A program made the translations under genes and the position numbers. This document shows, piece after piece, positions 49,109-59,306 of a stretch of 64,000 nucleotides of DNA. Source of the DNA: Monosporascus cannonballus (lineage: Eukaryota > Ascomycota > Sordariomycetes > Xylariales); NCBI GenBank assembly GCA_004154925.1, contig QJNS01000026.1, positions 186,001 to 250,000 of the forward strand, written 5' to 3'. The notes below the pieces were generated by a model. That model searched no databases and was not told where the DNA came from. It saw only the letters and a program-made list of their open reading frames with translations. Within the stretch, counting starts at the first letter, position 1; each line of letters begins with the position of its first letter.

Positions 49109-50293
49109 TTAGTTAGGTCGAAGATAAGGTAGCCAGCCCCCTCTTCTCAGAGTCCTAGATAGTCTCTCAGGCGTCCAATGGTGCCCTGCCATGGCTGCCC
49201 GTCGACAGGCCGGGCCGGGGATCGACCCTGCTCCTCTCCTCGCAATTCCGTCTCTCGCGACTTCGTCTCTCCCAGCTCCGCCTCTCCCAGCTCCGTCTCT
49301 CGCAACTCCGTCTCCCCCAGCTCCGTCTCGATGCCCGCCGGCTTCCGATTCCTGCTGGGTCTGCCTTGGAGGGAGGGTAGCAGGGGGTCCGTGGCTAGGC
49401 CGACCCAATTCTTCATAGTAGGGAAGCTGCTTGGCCATGACATGCGGCGGAGGTAGAGTTCCGTAATCGATTACTCTCCACTCGTAACACTCATCGGCAC
49501 GCTCGGCGCGGCGTTCGGCGTCGAAGTTCAGCGCCCTAGCCATCGTGCAGGGCATGACCGCCAACACGTGTTGTCCTTCGACGGCCGGGAGGTGCGCTAG
49601 GTCGACCCTGGTAGCGAACGGAGGCAGCCCCTGGCGGCAGTACCATAGGACGTATTCCAGCAGCTCCTCTGTCTTATACGGGCAGTCATCGACGAGGTGC
49701 CGCCCCCCGCAAATGCCGCAGTTGTTTACAAACCCCCTTTTGTCGAGGGGGCCTCTGCAGACGGCGGGATCGTGCATCCTCCCGCAGTTCATACAGAAGA
49801 TCCAGTTTCTGTTGAGGGGGAGCGGCGGGCGGTCAGAGGCTCCGCGAGGTTGCGGCACCCACGCGCCCTCGGGGGGGTCTCTGTTGACGTAGATGCGTCT
49901 CTTCTTGGGTTTCGGCGGAGGCGGAGGCGGAGGCGGCGGCCGCGGCGACGGCATGCCTTGAGGCCCCGCGTTACGAGGCGCTGACCCGGTGTTGGGACGC
50001 GACGGGCGACCTGACGGATAGGGCCGGTGACGATTATCATTGCGTGAACGGCCTCGGGTGACGTAGTTACGGGCAGGGTCTCGAGAGATGTCATTGTGAG
50101 AAGTGTCTTGAGTGATACCGTTGCCGTGTAGGGCACGTCGCCGTGTTTGATGGGCATGTTCTTGGGCTCTTTGCGCCTGACGCACGAACCGAGCTCCGCG
50201 CAGGTTCGGTTCCATGTCGGCGATGCGCGACAGTGGTTCCAAGGAATGGTACTTATTATGACGTGGTGACAATGGAAGAGTGAGAGCTTTCAC
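49109..50293 (-). CDS. Zinc-knuckle (CCHC-like) protein with Pro and Gly/Arg low-complexity regions
   Basis: A single open frame of 394 aa. The first Met gives MKALTLPLSPRHNKYH; MEPNLRGARF, 26 codons on, is an equally good start. After an Arg/Asn-rich region and a run of about nine prolines come two Cys/His clusters of the zinc-knuckle kind, CMNCGRMHDPAVC and CGICGGRHLVDDC, about residues 170-210. A conserved-looking stretch YVLWYCRQGLPPFATRVD follows. The C-terminal part has a degenerate GVARD/GAGRG/GAGRD pentapeptide array encoded by six 15-bp DNA repeats (49241-49330). Such knuckles bind RNA or single-stranded DNA. It could be a lineage-specific RNA-binding protein or domesticated gag; I see no protease or RT nearby. 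Family unknown. Confidence 0.65.
   Translation of the reverse strand: MKALTLPLSPRHNKYHSLEPLSRIADMEPNLRGARFVRQAQRAQEHAHQTRRRALHGNGITQDTSHNDISRDPARNYVTRGRSRNDNRHRPYPSGRPSRPNTGSAPRNAGPQGMPSPRPPPPPPPPPKPKKRRIYVNRDPPEGAWVPQPRGASDRPPLPLNRNWIFCMNCGRMHDPAVCRGPLDKRGFVNNCGICGGRHLVDDCPYKTEELLEYVLWYCRQGLPPFATRVDLAHLPAVEGQHVLAVMPCTMARALNFDAERRAERADECYEWRVIDYGTLPPPHVMAKQLPYYEELGRPSHGPPATLPPRQTQQESEAGGHRDGAGGDGVARDGAGRGGAGRDEVARDGIARRGAGSIPGPACRRAAMAGHHWTPERLSRTLRRGGWLPYLRPN
49241..49330 (-). repeat. 15-bp tandem repeat, six units, in coding sequence
   Basis: The units read CGCAATTCCGTCTCT, CGCGACTTCGTCTCT, CCCAGCTCCGCCTCT, CCCAGCTCCGTCTCT, CGCAACTCCGTCTCC and CCCAGCTCCGTCTCG on the plus strand. The period is a multiple of three, so copy-number change keeps the frame. 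Confidence 0.9.
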
Positions 50294-50652
50294 TGAAAGT
50301 CGAAAAATTGGGTGGTGCTGGTCGTTCCTCCCGGTGTCGCTATTGTTTTACAAATAACCCGGGAAATGCGGCGCTATAAAGGTCAAGCGCTCGAGGCCTC
50401 TTTCAGATCAAACCCCTGATTTTTTTCATGAAGTTATAGTATACCTACATACCTACATTCCTACATAGGTACATACCCATGTAGATATCATGCGTCTAAT
50501 TTTTATTCACCGATATCTGGATGACTCCTGCCTGCCCAGGTACGTGTAGGTACCCCAGTGAGCCCGTGGGATTATATTCCACTGGCTTTATGCAATTTGG
50601 CCACCCGTCCAAGATCTATAGGCGGTAGCAGCAGCTCGATGGGTATATGTGA
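50294..50652. other. Intergenic between zinc-knuckle gene and ORC2
   Basis: It holds the promoter of the upstream minus-strand gene and the ORC2 3' UTR. A short TACCTACA-type repeat lies at 50441-50490. No gene. Confidence 0.55.
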
Positions 50653-52457
50653 TCATGATGTCAGTTCTTCGAGGATGGACTCGAGCTCCTCCTTCCGAAA
50701 CGGCACGCTCAGCAGCTCGGTGCCGAGGACGTCCTTGCGACTCGTGATCATCTGGTGGTCGTGGAATCTGCGAGACGTTAGTTCCGGCAACCATGTATGC
50801 AAGACGTAAATGGCACCCACTCCTTAAGCAGCGTTCGGAAGGCCATCTCCGAGCTGCAGATGAACTCCTCGACCGCCTTGTTGTACAGCATGCGATACTC
50901 TACCCCGGGGCTCTCCCCTCCCGCCCCCTCGTCCCCGTTGTCGTCCATCGCCACCAGCACCTCGCCGACGAGCAGGCGGAACAGGCTCTTGGCGTTCTCG
51001 GGCAGGCTGCGCAGGACGTAGGCGACGCCCTCCCTGCCGCCGACGCGCCGGGCCCGGCGGCCGAGCAGCTCGTGCACCTCGTCGACCGGGTCCGCCATCT
51101 CGGCCGCGAAGGGGACGAACGTCGTGCAGTCGTGGAACGCGAAGTTGAACGACGACCGGAGAGCGCTGTCCCACAGCAGCGCGAAGTCCGGCGTGTCGGC
51201 CGAGCAGATGAGCCGCACGCTCGGGTGCGCCGCCAGCTGTGCCAGAACCGGCTGCACCCCGGCCCGCCGCATCGGGTGCGCGTCTATGGAGTTCAGGATC
51301 ACCGTGATGCGGACGCCGTGGGATGACAGCAGCGCCTTCAGGTTGTCTAGCATGGCCGACGGGTTGCCCGCCGGGATCTTGTGGGAACGGTCCACGGCGC
51401 TTGCCATGGTGCCTAGGATCTCGCGGAGGGAGGTCCTGTGTATGTAGCCATTGACGACGACGATCTTGTGCGTATCGCGGTCGGGCGACTTGTCGTATAC
51501 GTACTGCGCGAACTTGTTCAGAAGGGACCGTTTGGCCCCGTATCCGTACAAACAGACGCTGAAGCCCTGGGATAGCTCGAACACCCATTGGGGGAACGAC
51601 TCGATATGTATCGACTGTAAGAACTCGATGTCCTCCGCGTGCGGGTTTTTGTATTTGTGCAACGTCGAGAAGTATTCCTCGTGTGTTAATAGCTGTAGCG
51701 TGGCCAGAGTATTGTTCGATGTCTTCGCTCGTCCCGGCCGGTTGTGTGCGAAATACACTTCATGGGGAGGAAGATCCCGAGGCGGTGTTGGCGATTTCTT
51801 CCTCTTCCGCGTCGCAATCTTTTTCTTCCGTCCTCTGGGTGTCTTGGACGGAGTTGCGGCCTCCGGCGGTTCCTCCAACTCCTCTGCCCGTTCTTCCGCC
51901 TCGGAACCCTCCTCATCTTCTTCTTCGCTCGACTCGTAGATCTCCCGCGCGATGACCTCGTCTTCCTCCTCGTCGCTCGTGTCTCCGGCAACAGCCTTCT
52001 CAATCAGCGCGCGCGCGCTCTTCTTCCGTGCTGATCGGTCGTTCCGCCGCCACCGTGGGGTCTCCCCTTTTGGCGTGCCCCGAGGTCTTGACGGCGTCGC
52101 CTTGGATGGCGTCATGACATTTCCATCGTTTCCCTTTCCCTTTCGGCTCCCCGGGGTCGCGACGTCACCGTTGGCGTCTGGCAGACGTTTGTTCCCCTTG
52201 CTGGGTGCTTTCTTCACCGCTCCCTGCTGCTGTATTCCACCACCACCACCGCTGTCCCCGTCCGAAGGAAAATCGTAGTCGGATGGATTGCCATTCGTGA
52301 GGCCACTGGCCCGCGCCTCGGTTTTTGCGTGAGTGTTTCTTCGCTTGGACGGAGTTCCTTGGGAGGGTTCTTCATCCTCTTCTCGGCCTCGCTTCCTAGG
52401 CGAATTGCCGGTTTCCGTGTCTGTGGCACCGGGCGGGACCCTTTTGGTTCGCACCAT
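50653..52457 (-). CDS. ORC2: Origin recognition complex subunit 2
   Basis: The two-exon model is complement(50653..50767, 50821..52457), 583 aa. The intron (GTGGGT..CAG, 53 nt, phase 2) restores the family C-terminus LLKEFHDHQMITSRKDVLG. Residues 1-230 are a charged, Ser/Thr/Pro-rich, probably disordered tail with basic clusters and acidic stretches, usual for fungal Orc2. The conserved ORC2 domain starts near LPPHEVYFAHNRPGRAKTSNN. It includes FPQWVFELSQGFSVCLYGYGAKRSLL, where GYGAKR is the degenerate Walker-A-like loop, then VVVNGYIH, VILNSIDAHPMR and LICSADTPDFALLWD. Orc2 is part of the six-subunit complex that marks replication origins in the nucleus. Length fits fungal orthologues. It is divergent to the GEP4 gene. 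Confidence 0.95.
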
Positions 52458-52938
52458 TGTATTGTCTACGGCCCTTGGTCTAGAAGAAGAAAGACACGTC
52501 TAGCATGTAATGAGTAGGAAAAGAGTGTCGGGAGATGGTCAGACGCAGGACAGGGCGTGGTTGCTACCACTTTTGGTGAATGTCGCGTCGCGTCGCGTTG
52601 CGTTGTGTAGAAAGTTGCAGGTGAGTTTAGTGCTTGAGCTTCAGGGATCTTAAGGTGGGGCTTGGATGCTCTTGGGCCCCACTCCTCCGCCGCGGGACCG
52701 CTCCTATGGTAATCGACCTCTGAGTAAGCCACTAAAACCCCCTGCACATTAGCGCATCGCTATACGTAAGTAAGAAGTAACTAACCTAACCCAGATACGC
52801 GTTGGCTCTTCCAATCGTCATCCTTTTCCGGCTGTGGCATGTGGCATGTAGCGTCGCATCCGCTATTGTAGGATGTCCGGCACTTGAGGATCTTTGCAGG
52901 TCTTCTCCCCCACCAGCCTACGGGGCAATCGCTCCAAT
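52458..52938. promoter_or_regulatory. Divergent promoter region of ORC2 and GEP4, with an MCB-like site
   Basis: 481 bp lie between the two start codons. ACGCGT, the core of the MluI cell-cycle box, stands at 52797-52802, about 340 bp upstream of the ORC2 start, and a TCGCGTCGCGTCGCG array lies near 52577-52592. MBF-type sites drive G1/S expression of replication genes in yeasts. A role here is inferred. Confidence 0.4.
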
Positions 52939-53754
52939 ATGCCCATGATGAATCTCAATCTTTCGGGTTTTCTCAACGTCTTCCGACTGCTTGCGAAACC
53001 CTCACTATGTCTACCCCATGCAACGGTCCCAACGTTCGGTGACCTGCCAACTCCCCTAGAAAACGCCTTTGAGAATTCGCCCGGGAAACCTGTGATCAAG
53101 GCCGTAGTGCTCGATAAGGATGACTGTTTCGCCTATCCCGACACCAGTGGAATCCATCCGCCATACTTGGTAGGTCGGTGAAGTAGACCACCAGCTCTGT
53201 CGCATTAAGACCCTAAAACCTTCTCACTCATTCCCCGTCTGCCCGAAGTATTCATTGACGTAGTGGATAGGAACGCTTCCGGCAACTGCAGAAAGAATAC
53301 CCCGGTCATAAGCTACTGGTCGTGTCAAACACGGCAGGAGCCACGACCTACGACCGCAGTGGTAAGCTGAAGACCGAGTTGGAGGCGGTGACAGGGGCTT
53401 CGGTTCTCTCTCATCGCGTGAAAAAGCCCGGATGTAAGGATGAGATCATGGCTTACTTCGAGAGCCACCCAGAAACCGGGGTGACCCATCCCAGTCAGCT
53501 TGCTATCATCGGTGACCGGTTGGCCACCGACATGATGTTGGCGAACATGATGGGGAGCCGGGGTATTTGGATCAAAGACGGTGTTAAGCCATTGAGCCAG
53601 AAGAGTGTAGTATGTTGTCATCTTTCCCTTTTGTTACCCTACCCGTTCCACTGACTGTGTTTAGTTCGCCAGAGTTGAGCATCGAATAGGGCCCTTCCTC
53701 ATGGCTCGCGGGTTCCGGGCTCCCGAACCCCAGAGTCCGTTTGAGGAGCCTTAA
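52939..53754 (+). CDS. GEP4: Mitochondrial phosphatidylglycerophosphatase, HAD family (GEP4-like)
   Basis: The three-exon model is 52939..53169, 53271..53609, 53665..53754, 219 aa, with introns of 101 and 55 nt in phase. ATGs at 52945 and 52948 are alternative starts; MNLNLSG is the usual beginning in this family. HAD motif I is VVLDKDDC (residues 57-63 region) with the nucleophilic Asp. VVSNTAGATTYD supplies motif II Ser/Asn, VKKPGC the motif III Lys, and GDRLATDMMLAN the acidic motif IV. The family dephosphorylates phosphatidylglycerol phosphate in the mitochondrial matrix face of the inner membrane, the second-last stage of cardiolipin synthesis. The C-terminal FLMARGFRAPEPQSPFEEP matches family ends. 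Confidence 0.93.
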
Positions 53755-55001
53755 CCATCACCTATCACCCGCTACTAATGTTGTTTATAAAGCCAGTCTT
53801 CGGAACTACGGCTCATTTCTGTGCTCTCATTCCTGAAGGGGCGTATCAATGCCTCTACCGTGTGTATCTCGCTTTCCCAACGTAGCACGGTGGTATGGGA
53901 AGTCATGTCAAGCAAGCTATTTTATATAGATACTTATAATGGCAACATCTTCCGTCACTTCAAAACTGCCTGCATAACCAGTGCATGTCACTCATGTGTC
54001 TGTTCGATCCAACGGAACAATGTAACTAGAAAGAAGGACACCTTGAGCTGGATGACAGGTGGGGAAATACGCCGAGTCTGCCATGGTTTGCTTTCCGCTT
54101 CCTTCTTTTCCTCGGCCTCACAAGTCACTCCCCTACTCCCTTCCACACCTACGTTACGCACTACATGGATGACCTTTTTCCCAGTAGCGATTCTTATTGG
54201 CACTTCCATCTGAAGACATTCTACCCCGCAGAGTAACTTGCGTCCCCTCATGGTAGGTTCCCCAGACTGTCAGGAGCAGATCTGCTGTAGCGGAAAACTG
54301 GTAGCGGACCAGGTACTGACACTCTACAAGACGCTACCGAGAATGGCATAGTGCCATGAGGGCGGATTGTATACTTGATATTGAAGCCCAGCAGTTGCCT
54401 TTCTGGAGATTAGGAGTCAGCAGTCACTCTGGCTGGTTCGGTTTTCTACTAGCTCCATATCTGCCGTTGGCTTGGCGATTCGAGTCAGACTGTCACTTGC
54501 CGATCAGGCTCAGAATGGAACTATATCCGCCTGTCAAGCATTAGCAAGTGACAGGTTTGTTTCAATATGTCATGAGAGGTAATAGGTACAGTTTGCTACC
54601 TAGTGGGCCAGATGTGGCCCCTATTCTATCTATGCATACTTCTACATGGGCCAGGTGGATTCTATCTGTGAGCATCTCTCCTTCATCCCATCTCCCCTTA
54701 AATAGGCCCGTTAGCGGGCCAAATCACAAGACAGCAAACAGAAATTGCCATGTACGGGCACCATTGTGAATTCACTCATACCTGGTTGGCCACTAAGTTA
54801 AAAATCGTACTCTTTCCTCCCCAGACTTGTCCTCCTGCTGAATTCCTATTTAAGCCGGGCCCTAATCACCTCCTTCCGGACCATATCATTTTATCCCACC
54901 CACCAAGGGCACTTGAGAGACACAACTTGCTATTGTCATTACTATATTACGGATAAGCCCCTCAGCTAACTTCTACACTTCGACGACGACGACAAGCAGC
55001 C
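53755..55001. other. 1.2 kb intergenic without a supported gene
   Basis: Several short frames (for example 53821-54213, 54548-54769) have no codon pattern, motif or splice-extended reading that I trust. A GGGCCAGATGTGGCCC palindrome lies near 54604-54619. The last few hundred bases should hold the promoter of the next gene. Confidence 0.45.
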
Positions 55002-55855
55002 ATGGGTGGTAAAACCTGGTCCGAAAAAGAAGAACAACACTTCTGGCGCGTCACCATCGCGTACTCGGCGAAGCGGGCTGGCGTGGACCGCGCCAAACCC
55101 GAGAAGTCCTGGGACCTCCTTGCACAGGAGATGCAGAGGGCCATGGGCTCCGAGGCCCGCCGCGACTATACCGGCACCATGCTATGTAAGTCTCCTTTAA
55201 TCGGCGAATATCCCGTCTAGTCACCTTTGCTCTCCGGTCGTAGCTGCCTTATGGTCGCCGATGCTGTCTGGTCGCTGCTACCATCTAGTTATCACTGCCG
55301 TCTAGTCGTTGTTGCCGTCTAGTTGTCACTACCGTCAAGTCGTCGCTGCCATTCAAGAGACTAACATAGCTCTGCAGTCGAGCATTACTTCCAGAACATC
55401 GAATCTGGACGAAAGTCACCGAACGCCGCCATCTACGTGCGCGAGTATCAACTCAAGCTCGGTGCGTTAACGAGCCTCCTTTGTTCCTCCATCCCCCTGT
55501 TCATTTCACTAACTCTAATGGACACATAGACAGCACCTCCCGCCCAGCCGGTCGATCCTACGGTCGAGCCAAGAGGAGGGGTATTGCCCGAACCCGCCCC
55601 GCTCGTTCAACGGCGGACACTCGACGCCGACGTGCTACTCGAGGCGGCCTGCGACTGCTGTCCGCGACCCCTCACGCGACCGAGGCCGAAGGCCAGTACC
55701 AGTCCGCTATCGAGTCGGAGTCGGCCGCCTCGTCCACCACCCATACTGATGATAGCAGCAGCAGCGGTAGCGGGAGCGGCAGTAGCCCCAGCAGCTCCGT
55801 GATCGCGGACGAGGAAGACGAAGAGGAGCTCATGGTCAAAATGTACGAACCGTAG
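55002..55855 (+). CDS. Small Myb/SANT-like nuclear protein (hypothetical)
   Basis: The three-exon model is 55002..55185, 55378..55461, 55530..55855, 197 aa, with introns GTAAGT..CAG (192 nt) and GTGCGT..TAG (68 nt) in phase. The N-terminal half reads MGGKTWSEKEEQHFWRV, then KSWDLLAQEMQRAMG and YTGTMLFEHYFQNIESGR. The Trp spacing and helices recall a Myb/SANT-like DNA-binding fold of fungal regulatory proteins. The middle is Arg-rich. The C-terminal part is a Ser/Gly run followed by an acidic DEEDEEELMVKMYEP end. Binding to chromatin or DNA is an inference from this layout. The first intron is mostly a 17-bp minisatellite. Confidence 0.7.
55213..55348 (+). repeat. 17-bp minisatellite in an intron, eight units
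   Basis: Eight consecutive 17-bp units start at 55213, with the form CCGTCTAGTCNNTGTTG (examples at 55298, 55315 and 55332). They fill 136 of the 192 nt of intron 1. Units drift in sequence but keep the period exactly. Confidence 0.85.
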
Positions 55856-56344
55856 CTAACGTGTCTGTGACCGGGAATTGGAGGGAAGTGCATTTAGAGT
55901 TGCTATCATTGGGAGGAGGTGCGGTTCTGGGGAGGGTGGTCGTTAAACTGGGTGATCCCTTGCTATCACCCGAGGGTGCAACACCGAACATGACTACCCC
56001 CATCATCTATGATCTCCTCAGAGACCCCTTCATCACAAAAGGGGCGTCCGATGCCTTGTTTGTCTTTCATGAATAAAATAAAACTCATTTCCACCCAGTG
56101 CCAAAGAAGCGATGAATTTACACCATGCCCTCCTGCCTTTTCGATCGTGACGAAGTGATTAGGGTTCCGAGGCGGATGTCTTGATACTTGCATATATCTG
56201 CATGTGCATGTCGGCTTGGATAAAATGCAATTAACAGGAATTTGTGCGCTTCTCCCAGCCTTTGGGGATATTAGGCTGCCTTTCAAGGTCCACCATGAGC
56301 GTCTTCTCTCCCAACTGCCCAGCCTCTCCAGCCGTATTCCCAGA
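55856..56344. other. Intergenic, promoter side of CutC
   Basis: There is no independent gene. An in-frame upstream extension of CutC to 56225 (ATG) exists, but its residues do not look like the family. Confidence 0.5.
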
Positions 56345-57238
56345 ATGGCGCCAATTTGCCTTGAAATACCAGTTTTCGGCGCTGGCGCGGCTGCCGATGC
56401 GGCCGCCGCAGGTGCCTCACGTATCGAGCTGAATGCCGCTGGTTCGTACCCCGCCGGCGGGCTCACGCCCTCACTTGAGGATCTGCAGGCTGCCGCAAAC
56501 CTTGACGTCCCCTTGCGGATAATGATACGCCCTCGTGGTCCTCCGTCAAACGCGCCGTCCGTATCACCAGCAAACACGCATTCACGTGATTTCATCTACT
56601 CGGATGAAGAGTTTGAAGCCATGCAACGTGACATCGAGAAGTTCGGAGAATCTGGCTTGTTGAAGGTGGATAGAGGCGACGGCTTTGTTTTTGGAATGCT
56701 GCGGGAATGTCCGGGTGTGGCTAGCCAGTCATCAGCAACGGGGAGCAATCGGAACTCGTTGTCGGTTCACACGACACAGAGTGAGGGGTTCACTGCAGGG
56801 TGCGAGGTGGACAGCGAGCGATGCACTCGCCTTGTTGAGGCAGCACGCCCTTTCAAGACAGTCTTCCACCGTGCCTTTGACGAGATTGTCGACTATGAGC
56901 GCCTTTCGGAAAACGACAAAGGGCGCCTGCCATGGCAAGACGCACTGGACGATCTGGTACGCTGCGGCTTTGACGGTATCCTCACGTCCGGCGGCCCCGG
57001 TTCGGCAGTTCTGAATGTCGATACACTGAACCTCATCTTGGATGAAGCTGGGAAAACGGGGATCGAGATTATCGTTGGGGGTGGTATTCGGAGCCGGAAC
57101 ACCCCCGAGCTGCTCCAGGAATTGAGACTAAGCGAGCGGAAACAACCCATCTTTATGCACTCATCGTGTCTCTTGGCTGCAGCGACGGATCGCGTCGATT
57201 CTCTTGAAGTTGAAGGCATATTGAAGCATCTGATATGA
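56345..57238 (+). CDS. CutC family copper-homeostasis-like protein
   Basis: A single exon of 297 aa. The start at MAPICLEIPVFG is chosen because CutC proteins begin with a short strand of this kind; the frame is open further upstream. The TIM-barrel family is recognised by GASRIELNAAGSYPAGGLTP, then LRIMIRPRG, DFIYSDEEFEAMQRDIE, FHRAFDE, a FDGILTSGGPGSA segment and IEIIVGGGIRSRN. These are the CutC signature strands, including the RIEL and TSGG motifs. A VGGG strand and a final HSSC stretch close the barrel. Bacterial CutC was linked to copper tolerance; the activity in fungi is not settled. An insertion near residues 110-165 (VASQSSATGSNRNS region) looks species-specific. Convergent with the GMC pseudogene. 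Confidence 0.9.
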   Translation: MAPICLEIPVFGAGAAADAAAAGASRIELNAAGSYPAGGLTPSLEDLQAAANLDVPLRIMIRPRGPPSNAPSVSPANTHSRDFIYSDEEFEAMQRDIEKFGESGLLKVDRGDGFVFGMLRECPGVASQSSATGSNRNSLSVHTTQSEGFTAGCEVDSERCTRLVEAARPFKTVFHRAFDEIVDYERLSENDKGRLPWQDALDDLVRCGFDGILTSGGPGSAVLNVDTLNLILDEAGKTGIEIIVGGGIRSRNTPELLQELRLSERKQPIFMHSSCLLAAATDRVDSLEVEGILKHLI

Positions 57239-57513
57239 CGGCTGCGTCCCTTTGCCAAGTCGACACGATGGCTACAAGCTCAGCATTGCATGTTACGCCA
57301 CCAATTATAACCCCTGGTGGTGGACTAGGACCGTGGTCGCAGGGCAGAGGGGAATCATTGATATCCTGATCCAGACAAAAGACGGAGCCTCTTGCCACCA
57401 ATTCTTAGCTAACCACCTATATCTCTACGATCTCACATACTACCACAAATAAATATGGACCCTATCAATCGCCCCACTGCCTTGACCAAGGAGACAACTG
57501 ATACAAGGCGTGC
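57239..57513. other. Intergenic, convergent 3' ends
   Basis: Between CutC (+) and the GMC pseudogene (-). No gene seen. Confidence 0.5.
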
Positions 57514-59306
57514 TTAGCTTCGGTTAACATATATAATCTGTGCAGCCTGCTCTGCTATGGCGAATGCCGCAACCTGCAGATGACCAGTGATGGGGGCTGG
57601 GAATACCGAGGTATCGACGACACGCAGGTTTTCGACACCCTTGACCTTGAGATCTGTGTCGACCACAGGGCCCATGGCCAAAGTTCCCATAGGATGGTAT
57701 GATGAGCTATCATTGGGAAGGGGTCAGCAACGGAGGTAATATCGATGGATACAGGCAGGCGTCCTACCCCATGGCAGCGCGCAGGCGAGCGTCTACATAC
57801 TCATCCGTGGAATTCACAGAGAGCACTTCGTCGAAGCCAGGAGCACCGGCCTCTCCATCGAGAACCTCGCGGCCGATTACGGTCGCATCGCTTCCGAGAT
57901 ACTTTACTTGCAGTTTCAGGCCCTCGTGCGCCACATAACGATCAACCGCGCTCCCTAGGTAATTGGGATCTATGAGCGGCGCGTCCCTGATATCGGCCGA
58001 CGATAGCTTAACCGAGCCGCGCGACGTTGGTAGCATTGTAATAAGTACCGATGTAACCAGAGAGCCGTCTGGCGCAGCAGCATATACGAGTATGTGCTCG
58101 GTAAAGGCACGCTTATTTGCAAGTAAGGGGTGGGTGGTCGAATCGGGAGTGGCGCCTTCGTCTTCTGCGATAGCGGCTACGAGGCCGTTCTTGGGCACAT
58201 CGGTGGACACTACGAAGTCGCCAGGTGTACCGCAGCCGAATTTGGGGTGGTTAAGGAGCGGATTGTCCGAGCCGAGGGCCCACCCAGCAGATGGGTCCTT
58301 GACCTTCCATGCATGGTAGAGGATAACGTGGTCTGATAAGTTCCTGCCAACGCTGGGCTGGTCTAACAATACTGGAATATCGAACTTGGCGAGCTCCTCG
58401 GCCGGCCCTATGCCTGACAGCATAAGTACCTACGGCGAGCGAATTGCCCCGGCCGATAATATGGTTTCACCCCCACGGATCTCGACGCCGTCGGCCAACT
58501 TGATGCCACAGCGGAGAGCCCGGCATCATGAGGAGTCCTCTCGATCAACACCATCTCGACTAGGGTGTCTGTTAGGACGGTGACGCCCTTCAATGGGTAG
58601 ACTACAGCTGCTATCTCGCGTCGACCACCGTTCTTGTTCTCTTGCAGTTCGCCGACGCCGAGCGGATTTCCTGCATTGCCGTCGAGACCGGGGAGCGCGT
58701 CAACTCCGAGTTCGGCCCATGCGCGCAACACATGATCGCGCAAAGGGAACTCCCGGTTCGTCGATGTCACCGACTGGATAAGCGAAGGTCCACAAAGTCC
58801 GTGCTGGTCCCCGTTGATGATCTCACTCCAGAAGCTCTCCGACTTTCTCATGAACGGAAGAAGCCCATCGTAGGTCCAGCGCGAGTCGTTCACCGTTGAG
58901 TCCCAGAGGTCGTAGTCGAACTTGTCACCCCGAACCCATCCGCCTACTCGATTGTATAGCTACTCAGCCAGCTTGATCACCGAATCTCTGTGACGCTCAA
59001 CGTGACATACCGGAGTTGATGACCGTACCGCCGCCCAGGGCTTTGCCGCTCGGTAGATCAATGCTGCGGTTGTCAAGCTTAGATTGCTCGACCGTCTTGT
59101 ACTTCCAGTCGAAGTCGCCGCCGATCAGGTAGGTCGAATAAGGCCAGACGATATCAGCGCGATCGTTGGCATTCGGACCGGCTTCGACCACGAGGATTTT
59201 CAGTTTCGAATCAAACTCAAGGAGCCTATGAGAAACTACAGATGCACAGACCACCACCAACTAGGATATAGTCCCAGGGCGTCGTCGAAATGAGCGAAAG
59301 ACCCAT
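57514..59306 (-). pseudogene. GMC oxidoreductase pseudogene (FAD-dependent glucose-methanol-choline family)
   Basis: The whole family layout can be read on the minus strand, but with breaks. The start MGLSLISTTPWDYILVGGG gives the beginning of the FAD-binding glycine motif. The frame then shifts near 59250, and SVVSHRLLEFDSKLKILVVE follows. The family segment SGKALGGGTVINSG leads into a 67-nt intron (58944-59010). DKFDYDLWDSTVNDSRW continues to a second frameshift near 58510. A TAG at 58430-58432 stands at the Gln of the SPQVLMLSGIGP signature. After another intron (57707-57767) comes the active-site region YHPMGTLAMG with its His, ending in FPAPITGHLQVAAFAIAEQ. Introns keep good splice signals. 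Two indels and one CAG-to-TAG-type change indicate a pseudogene near a RIP block. Sequencing errors could explain the indels but less easily the nonsense change. Confidence 0.8.

Noticed and set aside
49241..49330. Possible CRISPR-like array
   Set aside because: Units are directly tandem without spacers and the organism is a fungus.
49147..49443. Frame with an ETELGETELRETELGE-like array
   Set aside because: It is the 15-bp tandem repeat read in another phase of the zinc-knuckle gene.
50824..51588. 254-codon minus frame with Arg/Gly-rich sequence
   Set aside because: Out-of-phase reading of the GC-rich ORC2 exon.
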